Shown: positions 1 to 4,869 of the stretch, in pieces
Numbering within the stretch: position 1 is the first letter of the stretch
How the letters are laid out: each line of letters starts with the position of its first letter
Assembly: GCA_031290855.1 (NCBI GenBank)
Contig: JAISLM010000055.1
Coordinates: forward strand, 1-7,383
Origin: Spirochaetaceae bacterium
Lineage (GTDB): Bacteria > Spirochaetota > Spirochaetia > Treponematales > Breznakiellaceae
Direction of reading: 5' to 3'
Length of the DNA stretch: 7,383 bases
Made by a program: the position numbers and the translations under genes
The notes under the pieces: generated by a model
Database searches by the model: none
Seen by the model: the letters and a program-made list of their open reading frames with translations, nothing else
What the model was told of the DNA's origin: nothing

Positions 1-215
1 TTCTCGATGAACCCTACCCGTCGCCCCGGCTTCTCTCCCTGCTCGCTGAAGCGGCCGTCCCGGTGATCGTCACTGCGGACGCCCACAGTACCGCCCACCT
101 GGGCGGCCACTACCGGGAAGCGAGGGAACTCCTTTTAAAAGCGGGTTACCGCCGGGCCTCGGTCTTTGAAGGCCGCCGGGCCGGAAAGCCGCTCTGGAAA
201 AGCGAGGAAATTTGA
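1..215 (+). CDS. hisK: PHP-family phosphatase, C-terminal end (histidinol-phosphatase type), partial
   Basis: This is the last 70 codons of a gene that begins before the window; the frame starts at base 3 and stops at TGA 213-215. The reading has the C-terminal pattern of PHP-domain histidinol-phosphatases: an EPYPSPRLL segment, then VIVTADAHS, whose Asp and His are metal ligands in PHP enzymes, then HLGGHYREARELLLKAGYR, the usual helix after the last metal motif. In the family the enzyme removes phosphate from L-histidinol phosphate in histidine synthesis, in the cytoplasm. The PHP fold is clear. The histidinol assignment is weaker because the N-terminal metal motifs are outside the window; another PHP phosphoesterase is possible. 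No gene follows closely on the same strand, so it is probably the last gene of its transcript. Confidence 0.65.
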   Translation, partial: LDEPYPSPRLLSLLAEAAVPVIVTADAHSTAHLGGHYREARELLLKAGYRRASVFEGRRAGKPLWKSEEI

Positions 216-240
216 CAGCGCCGCAGACACCTCGTGCTAA

Positions 241-280
241 AGTTGACCCATAAATAGCAGAAATTTAACCACTGAAAAGT
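241..280. repeat. Possible IS21-family terminal relic
   Basis: The bases read AGTTGACCCA, a spacer, then AAATTTAACCACTGAAAAG. The two near-repeats, TTGACCC at 243-249 and TTTAACC at 264-270, are spaced 21 bp apart. Ends of IS21-type elements often carry several copies of such a TTGACCAC-like motif at about this spacing. No istA or istB gene is present, so at most this is a leftover end. The match is from memory of the pattern and could be chance. Confidence 0.25.
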
Positions 281-320
281 ATACCTCAAGCGCCATCACT
301 CATCTCATGAGCGCTCCAGT

Positions 321-351
321 CCGCCGCAGGGGCGGGGTTTTCGGTTTTTTT
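321..351 (+). terminator. Weak rho-independent terminator candidate
   Basis: CCGCC (321-325) and GGCGG (331-335) form a 5-bp GC stem with loop GCAGG, followed by GGTTTTCGG and a run of seven T (345-351). It would end the phosphatase transcript about 110 nt after its stop and insulate the next promoter. The stem is short and the T run is not immediate, so strength is uncertain. Confidence 0.45.
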
Positions 352-371
352 GTAAAAAAGTGAAAAAACGC

Positions 372-400
372 TTGACAAAAGAAAATTGTTCGTATAGGCT
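372..400 (+). promoter_or_regulatory. Sigma70-type promoter of the barrel-protein gene
   Basis: A perfect -35 TTGACA (372-377) is followed after 17 bp by TAGGCT (395-400), a -10 with three consensus positions. A-tracts upstream (354-359, 363-368) resemble an UP element. Transcription would start near 407, giving a leader of about 38 nt. A TATAGG alternative at 393-398 has a poorer 15-bp spacer. Confidence 0.6.
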
Positions 401-412
401 AATACTGTTAGC
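398..412. promoter_or_regulatory. Inverted repeat over the -10 and start site, possible operator
   Basis: GCTAA (398-402) and TTAGC (408-412) are perfect inverted arms around TACTG. The repeat overlaps the end of the -10 box and the expected start site, the usual place for a repressor site. It could also be chance; no regulator gene is adjacent. Confidence 0.3.
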
Positions 413-431
413 TATTTCTAATATACTTTTT

Positions 432-437
432 AGGAGG
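432..437 (+). promoter_or_regulatory. Ribosome binding site of the barrel-protein gene
   Basis: A perfect AGGAGG ends 7 nt before the ATG at 445. It fixes the start unambiguously and places the 14-G tract inside the coding region, not in the leader. Confidence 0.85.
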
Positions 438-444
438 ATTATCT

Positions 445-1845
445 ATGAAAAAGAAATCTGTTGCGTTGTTCGTTGCGTTAGTTATCGCGGGGGGGGGGGG
501 GGTATGTAACTTTGCCCAGACAGACAAAAAGTTTGAGGAAGGCACCCCTTCGATACAGGATAAGCTGAAGTTCGAGCTAGAATTCAACGCTTCCATCCTG
601 TCGGCGAACAGCGATGGTGACGTTGACAGCATGACCGACGCGGGCTTTAACGAAGACGAGACGAAGATCGGGATAAGCTACGAGGGAGAGTTGTGGGGCG
701 CGAGCGCCGCGCTCAAGTTCGGTAACGAGAACATTCGCTTCTTTAGCCCCGGCAGCGAGGAAATGTTCCCCTCCGACGCGCTTACCCTTGATGAATTGTA
801 CGGCTGGATAAAGCCTTTCGGCGAGCACTTCAAGTTCACGGGCGGCGTCTTCGACAATACGGACGGCCTGGCCGACTACACGGACGACATCGACGATTTC
901 GAGATGGGAGCCTTCATGCCGCCGGAAGATGAAGGCTTCTTTTCCGAGCCGGGTACCGCTATTGGCAACAACTACTCTCTGGCAAACGGTTTGATGACCG
1001 ACCTGATATTCGGTCCCCTCACCCTGCAACTGAATCTTTCGCCCAACTACAGCGGCAAAAGCGCCTCGGACCTGTTCAACGGATTCATTGCCTATTTTGA
1101 CCCGTCCGGCGCATCGGGTGCGGTAGTTGACACGAACCAGCGCTACTTCCGCGTTGGCGGACGGCTGATCTTTGACGCCGGAGTGGGGAACTTCTCCGCC
1201 CTGTTCAAAACATATCAGTGGCCGACTAACGCTGAGCAAAACCTTGAAATTGCGTTTGGCATGCCGCCCACTACCAGACCAGGCCCCAAAGAGAACTACC
1301 ACACCTTCGGCGCTTACTTTGACCTTACCGCGATAGAAAACTTAGGTCTCTCGCTGGGCTACACCGGCTTCCTGCCGGTACTCGACGCGGACGACGTTGA
1401 CAACGTGCTTTACAGCGGCATCGACCTGCGCCTCACCTGGACCGGCATCGAGGGCCTAAGCCTTTCCACCCACAACAACATCTCCTTCGCAAAAGGCTCG
1501 GAAAAAGACTGGTTCATATTAAGGGGCGATGACGCATCCTTTTTCTCCCTTTACAACGCGGTAGGCGCGACAAAGGAGATAACGGAAAGGTTCAGCGTGA
1601 ACGCCGAGATAATGAACATTCTCACCAAATACGATTTTGGCGACCCCGGCGAACTTGGGCACGATAACTTCGCGGTAACGACGAAGTTCATCGCCAAGGT
1701 AGGCGAGAACGCCGAGTTCAACGTAGGTCTCAGCCTCGACATATTAAACAGCATCAAGAAAGGCCAATTTGCCGGTGGTGGAGATGACATAGACGATACC
1801 GTCACCACGTTCAGCATCCCCGTAGGCATCATTATAAGTTTCTAA
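445..1845 (+). CDS. Predicted outer-membrane beta-barrel (porin-like) protein with poly-G tract in its leader
   Basis: The product is 466 aa. Residues 1-25 form an export signal: MKKK, a hydrophobic core SVALFVALVIA, four glycines, then VCNFAQ, with likely cleavage near Ala24. Cys21 is preceded by GGV, a poor lipobox, so a lipoprotein is less likely. The mature part is rich in alternating polar and hydrophobic stretches with aromatic residues and Gly/Asp/Asn turns (for example SLGYTGFLPVLD), as expected for amphipathic strands. It ends in SIPVGIIISF; a C-terminal Phe is the usual barrel-assembly signal. I recognise no named family; it resembles the porin-like hypothetical proteins of treponemes. 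Codons 15-20 contain 14 consecutive G, and gain or loss of one base would stop translation early. It has its own promoter, a strong ribosome site and a terminator, so it is probably monocistronic. Confidence 0.75.
   Translation: MKKKSVALFVALVIAGGGGVCNFAQTDKKFEEGTPSIQDKLKFELEFNASILSANSDGDVDSMTDAGFNEDETKIGISYEGELWGASAALKFGNENIRFFSPGSEEMFPSDALTLDELYGWIKPFGEHFKFTGGVFDNTDGLADYTDDIDDFEMGAFMPPEDEGFFSEPGTAIGNNYSLANGLMTDLIFGPLTLQLNLSPNYSGKSASDLFNGFIAYFDPSGASGAVVDTNQRYFRVGGRLIFDAGVGNFSALFKTYQWPTNAEQNLEIAFGMPPTTRPGPKENYHTFGAYFDLTAIENLGLSLGYTGFLPVLDADDVDNVLYSGIDLRLTWTGIEGLSLSTHNNISFAKGSEKDWFILRGDDASFFSLYNAVGATKEITERFSVNAEIMNILTKYDFGDPGELGHDNFAVTTKFIAKVGENAEFNVGLSLDILNSIKKGQFAGGGDDIDDTVTTFSIPVGIIISF
489..502 (+). 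repeat. Poly-G tract (14 G), candidate phase-variation switch
   Basis: Fourteen uninterrupted G encode Gly16-Gly19 plus parts of the flanking Ala and Val codons. At 14 G the 466-aa frame is open. With 15 G the next codons read GGT ATG TAA, stopping at once (TAA at window bases 507-509). With 13 G the shifted frame stops at TGA 566-568. So length changes that are not multiples of three switch the protein off. A change of three only alters the number of glycines before the signal cleavage region. Confidence 0.8.
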
Positions 1846-3629
1846 GCCCGCCAGTCCCCGTCCCGGCCAACGCGGGGCGGGGACTTTTGCGAAACGGCAA
1901 GGCCCGCTTTCCCCGGCAAGCCCGCGGCATTTAACAGTTCGCGCAGTTCGGTCATGTTCACCGGCTTGGGCTGTTCCGTGCCCTTCTTCGTAACCTTTAT
2001 GTTTATCACGGCGAATATGCGGATCGGCTTTCCGGCGCCGCCCGCCTTCACGGGCGGCAGTTCCTCCGTGATAAAGTACTTGCCGACAAGCGCCATCGTG
2101 CTCTCGCCCAGCAGGATGTCCGTGCCGAAGCGCCTGTTGAGCGATTCGAGGAAGGCCGCCCTCCGCACCGCGCCCCCGGTAAACGTGTACGCCGAACGCC
2201 CCTCCCCGCCCAGCGGCCCGGCAAGCACCGGCCCTGAGTTTATACCGCAGCTCAGCGTGACCTGCCGGCCCGCCGCCGCCGCGCCCCCAGCCGCGCCGCC
2301 GCGCTTCACGAGAGCCGCCCTCAGCAACAAAGCGCCCCGCACCGCGTCGAGCGCGTCCCTCTCCGGGCCGCCGTTCGAGAACGGAGCGCCCCAAACGCCG
2401 GTCAAACCGTCCCCGGCAAGCCTGTCCACGACCCCGCCTGTCTTTGCGAAACTGTCCAGCGCGAGCGAGATCGCGCCGTTCAGCATCCTCAGCATTCTCT
2501 GCGGGGACAGACCCCGGATCGCCTCATTCCCACGTAGCCCGGCAAAAACGACGGTCACCACCCTGTTCTCTCCGTTGAGCGGCACCTTCCCCAGCGCGTC
2601 CGTGTCGGCAAGGCGGCTTTCGGGCAGGCTGCGGAAGATGTTTTTCAGGCGAAGGCCGCAGGCGATCTCCTTTTCCTGCCGGAGGAAGATGTTGTAGAGA
2701 TAGCGCCTGGTCGAGAAGGAAAGCGCGAAGCTGAAAAGCGCGACAAGGCCGAGCGCGGCGACGCAGAGCCGCAGCCCCGACCGCATCGCCCGCCGCAGTC
2801 CCGCCCGGGTGGAATCCCGCGACAGTTCGGCGAGCGCCGCCGCGTCAGCTCCCGCCGTCCGCAGCCGCCGGAAAGCGCCCGTGTAGACCCCGCGCCCTTC
2901 CGCTTCGAAAACGCCGTCCATGCCGGGCGCGTCCGTGCTCCGCATAAGACGGACGAGCGGCCTCTGCCAGAAGTTTTCGCCGCCCGCCACCGGGTCCGGG
3001 TCGGTATCGAGAAGGACATCGTCGCGCCCGTTCACGACGTAGACCCTCTCCGGCCCGCCGTCGAGCAGCGCGAGGAAAGCGGCCGAGGAAAAGAACGCGA
3101 CGGCGACGGAACCGCGCCGATCCTTGAAGAACAGTGCGAGGACGGGTACGCCGAAGTGGGGTGAGGCGTTCCCCGCCAGTATCCCGTCCCGCGTGACCGC
3201 CGCGTCGGCCCGGAGGACCAGTTCCTGTTCCGCCTCCAGATAGCGGGCGGGCGCGTTTTCGTCCAGCCCGCGCCCGGCGAAGAACGCCTTGTTGATCAGG
3301 GGCGTCCCCGACGATGGGAGGAGGGCGGCGAATTCGGGATGAAGGGCGAAGAAACCGTCGCTCCAGACCCGCCCCTGCCGCCCGTCGCCGCTCGACTCGG
3401 AAAGAACGAGCGCGTCCGCCCGCGCCGCGCCGAGCGCCGCCTCGACCCGCGCCGCCGTATCCAGAGCCGCCCGCCGGACAAGCTCCGCCGCCCCCGCGTC
3501 AAGTTCCTCCCCGATCCTGTCGTAAACAAGCGCGGCGGCCGTGACCGCCAGCGCCGCAAGAAACGCGACATTGACAAAGGTAATCCCGTGCACAAACGGC
3601 CAGCCCGCGCACCCGCGCTCACTCTTCAT
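1842..3629 (-). CDS. Membrane receptor with degenerate class III adenylate/guanylate cyclase domain (pseudocyclase)
   Basis: From ATG 3629 the product is 595 aa. Residues about 13-36 form a first membrane helix, 37-285 an extracytoplasmic sensor-sized domain, 286-306 a second helix (LCVAALGLVALFSFALSF), and about 355-545 a cytoplasmic class III cyclase domain. The fold is recognisable from VVTVVFAGLRG, GGVVDRLAGDGLTGVWGAP, CGINSGPVLAGPLG and YTFTGGAVRRAAFLESLNRRFGT, in family order. Family catalytic residues are mostly lost: first metal Asp is Gly364, base-selecting Lys is Arg403, base-selecting Asp is Gly486, transition-state Asn is Arg489 and Arg is Phe493; only metal Asp407 stays. It is therefore probably not an active cyclase and may bind a nucleotide or act as a scaffold. 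A TTG start at 3674 would add 15 residues but has no ribosome site. The stop overlaps the barrel gene's stop by 4 bp. Confidence 0.8.
   Translation of the reverse strand: MKSERGCAGWPFVHGITFVNVAFLAALAVTAAALVYDRIGEELDAGAAELVRRAALDTAARVEAALGAARADALVLSESSGDGRQGRVWSDGFFALHPEFAALLPSSGTPLINKAFFAGRGLDENAPARYLEAEQELVLRADAAVTRDGILAGNASPHFGVPVLALFFKDRRGSVAVAFFSSAAFLALLDGGPERVYVVNGRDDVLLDTDPDPVAGGENFWQRPLVRLMRSTDAPGMDGVFEAEGRGVYTGAFRRLRTAGADAAALAELSRDSTRAGLRRAMRSGLRLCVAALGLVALFSFALSFSTRRYLYNIFLRQEKEIACGLRLKNIFRSLPESRLADTDALGKVPLNGENRVVTVVFAGLRGNEAIRGLSPQRMLRMLNGAISLALDSFAKTGGVVDRLAGDGLTGVWGAPFSNGGPERDALDAVRGALLLRAALVKRGGAAGGAAAAGRQVTLSCGINSGPVLAGPLGGEGRSAYTFTGGAVRRAAFLESLNRRFGTDILLGESTMALVGKYFITEELPPVKAGGAGKPIRIFAVINIKVTKKGTEQPKPVNMTELRELLNAAGLPGKAGLAVSQKSPPRVGRDGDWRA
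1854..1888 (+). terminator. Strong rho-independent terminator of the barrel-protein gene
   Basis: GTCCCCGTCCCG (1854-1865) pairs with CGGGGCGGGGAC (1873-1884) as a 12-bp stem with one G-U pair and a 7-nt loop, followed by TTTT (1885-1888). It begins 8 bases after the TAA. The same bases encode the last residues of the converging minus-strand gene. Confidence 0.75.
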
Positions 3630-3635
3630 CCGCTT

Positions 3636-3644
3636 AATATAGCA
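3636..3644 (-). promoter_or_regulatory. Extended -10 promoter candidate for the pseudocyclase gene
   Basis: On the minus strand TGC TATATT matches the extended -10 form (TG, one base, then the -10 box). No good -35 is visible, which extended -10 promoters can tolerate. Only 6 nt separate the box from the ATG at 3629, so the transcript would be nearly leaderless. Confidence 0.35.
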
Positions 3645-3708
3645 CAAACCCGCCGCAAACGCTATGCGCCACAACGCAAAAATCGCATTGCTTTACGCAG
3701 CTGTGCAG

Positions 3709-3733
3709 TGGAACTTACCCCATCTGGTAGACA
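3709..3733 (+). repeat. Possible IS3-family terminal repeat relic
   Basis: The bases TGGAACTTACCCCATCTGG followed by TAGACA fit the general form of IS3/IS150-group ends (TG, then ACC-CC, then a G-T rich step and GACA). No matching inverted partner or IS3 transposase is visible in the window. This is pattern memory only. Confidence 0.25.
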
Positions 3734-3847
3734 GAAAGATAAGCGTGAAATACAACAGCAGGGGAAAAATACGGTAAATGAGCCTACGCGCGGCAAGCGC
3801 GAAGCTAAGGTTCGGCGGGGTATTAAACCATACTTTGCGAATTAGGC

Positions 3848-3868
3848 AAAAATCGGCGTGTTTACACC
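3848..3868 (-). terminator. Candidate terminator of the htpG operon
   Basis: Reading the minus strand, GGTGT and ACGCC enclose loop AAAC (3868 down to 3855; five pairs, one G-U), then GA and TTTTT (3852-3848). It lies about 100 nt after the yggU stop. The stem is short, so it may be weak. Confidence 0.35.
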
Positions 3869-3963
3869 AGTGTCGCTGAATCGTGCCTGCCTGACAAGGT
3901 TAAAAGGGTTTAGGGGAACAGGAACGCGGGATGCCAAGCAGGACGTGATGTTTTTAGCTTTTA

Positions 3964-4320
3964 TCAGTCCAGCTTTATGTCCGATCGCCGTTTGTTCGTT
4001 GATTCCTCGTCGTGTGAATACGACCTGGTTATGACTGCCAGTTCGGCGGCTTTTTTCAGGCAGCGGGGCGGCAGGCTGACGGTTTTGAGGCGGGACTTTT
4101 CTCCGCTTTTTAACACAATTTCTTTTTTGGAACAGCCTAGCGTCTTTGCAAGGAAGGCGGCCAGGCGTTCATTCGCCTTGCCGTCTTCCGGCGCGGCGGC
4201 GATCCTTACCCGCAGCCGCCCCCCCTGGACGCCGGCAAACTCCGTCTTTGACGCGCCGGGAAGCGCCTTTACGCTGAGGAGAAGAAGGCCGTCCTTTGTT
4301 TCCAGAAAGTCTTTATCCAA
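3964..4320 (-). CDS. yggU: YggU / DUF167 family protein
   Basis: The product is 118 aa. Residues about 14-83 match the family pattern closely: VKALPGASKTEFAGV, then GRLRVRIAAAPEDGKANERL, AFLAKTLG, and IVLKSGEKSRLKTVSL. The PEDGKAN segment and SGEKSRLKT are the hallmark conserved stretches. The biochemical role of this small cytoplasmic family is not established. Family members are usually about 95-100 aa; here a charged tail of some 25 residues (SYSHDEESTNKRRSDIKLD at the end) follows the conserved part. The start is TTG at 4320, overlapping the previous gene's TAA by 8 bases, with no clear ribosome site, so translation is probably coupled to that gene. No in-frame ATG lies between the TTG and the conserved core. 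Confidence 0.85.
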   Translation of the reverse strand: MDKDFLETKDGLLLLSVKALPGASKTEFAGVQGGRLRVRIAAAPEDGKANERLAAFLAKTLGCSKKEIVLKSGEKSRLKTVSLPPRCLKKAAELAVITRSYSHDEESTNKRRSDIKLD

Positions 4321-4867
4321 AGTCCGGCCCGCGCCTTACCGGGGGCAGCCAATGCGCCTCGCCCAGCGTCCATTCGTAAGATTGTCCGTAGCGAAGCGGC
4401 CTCAGCACCATGTTTACAAGGGCGGCGGCGCTGAATCTGAGGGGCTCCGGCGGGGGAGGCGTATCCGGCGCGGACGGGAATATGCCCGCGCACAGTATCA
4501 GGCGGGGGAAACGTTCCACGAGGGCCGGCAAGTCCGGCAAAGACGGCGCTTCCAGCGAGAGGAGTGGGCCGGCAAGCGTCATTCCGTCCGGTAAACGCAC
4601 GGAAGAGATCCGCCCGCTGCATATCCTTCCGCCTCCGCCGTTTTTATAGCTTTGAAGTCTGAAAAGCGCGGCAAGACGCTTCAGTTCAGACCCTGACGCG
4701 GGGGCCGAAAGCAACGCGACCGGCGCTGCGGCGGGGAACGAACAGAACCCCGCAGCCCCCTCGCGAAACAAGCGGCGGCCATACTTGCCGAACTCGGCGC
4801 GCGTGTTCGCGTGCGGAACAAGCGCGAGGAAGCGGTAAGCCGCGCCGCCGCCCGGCGACTGCGGCAC
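4313..4867 (-). CDS. Conserved-looking protein of unknown function, 184 aa
   Basis: The product is soluble-looking, Ala/Pro/Leu-rich and without a signal peptide or membrane helix. It opens with YRFLALVPHANTRAEFGKYGRRL, has a central block SELKRLAALFRLQS, and closes with LRFSAAALVNMVLRPL and YEWTLGEAHWLPP. I do not recognise the family. The VPHANT opening and size recall 2H-phosphoesterase-like proteins, but the paired H-x-T/S motifs are not present, so I do not assign it. The gene starts at GTG 4867, only 2 nt after the htpG stop, and its end overlaps yggU. That tight packing, more than the sequence, argues that it is a real gene translated from the htpG transcript. A weak GGAA lies about 6-9 nt before the GTG. 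Confidence 0.65.
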   Translation of the reverse strand: MPQSPGGGAAYRFLALVPHANTRAEFGKYGRRLFREGAAGFCSFPAAAPVALLSAPASGSELKRLAALFRLQSYKNGGGGRICSGRISSVRLPDGMTLAGPLLSLEAPSLPDLPALVERFPRLILCAGIFPSAPDTPPPPEPLRFSAAALVNMVLRPLRYGQSYEWTLGEAHWLPPVRRGPDFG

Positions 4868-4869
4868 GG

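Larger units (their letters stand above)
216..371. other. Intergenic stretch between the phosphatase and the barrel-protein promoter
   Basis: No convincing gene is seen. It is AT-richer than the flanking genes. It contains a short palindrome CTCATGAG at 304-311, a possible IS21-type end near 241-280, a weak hairpin with a T tract at 321-351, and A tracts at 354-359 and 363-368 lying just before the downstream promoter. Confidence 0.6.
3645..3963. other. AT-richer intergenic island with possible mobile-element debris
   Basis: No supported complete gene is seen. The plus frame ending at TAG 3843-3845 reads a Lys/Arg-rich tail (VELTPSGRQKDKREIQQQGK, later RRGIKPYFAN) that looks protein-like but has no start and no ribosome site, and its upstream part is only antisense to the pseudocyclase gene. 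It may be the end of a broken gene, perhaps a transposase, which I cannot identify. A possible IS3-type end lies at 3709-3733 and a minus-strand terminator candidate at 3848-3868. Confidence 0.4.

Noticed and set aside
505..507. Lipoprotein with Cys21 as the lipidated residue
   Set aside because: The preceding residues GGV are a poor lipobox and cleavage near FAQ fits better; not excluded.
577..1302. Long minus-strand open frame (241 aa) opposite the barrel-protein gene
   Set aside because: It is antisense to a gene with a clear signal peptide, ribosome site and terminator; it has no ribosome site and its composition is that of a shadow frame.
1954..2697. Plus-strand open frame (247 aa) and minus-strand frame 1744-2394 over the receptor gene
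   Set aside because: High GC leaves alternative frames open; only the 595-aa minus frame shows cyclase motifs in order.
4313..4867. 2'-5' RNA ligase / 2H phosphoesterase assignment for the 184-aa protein
   Set aside because: Size and opening are suggestive, but the two H-x-T/S motifs are missing.
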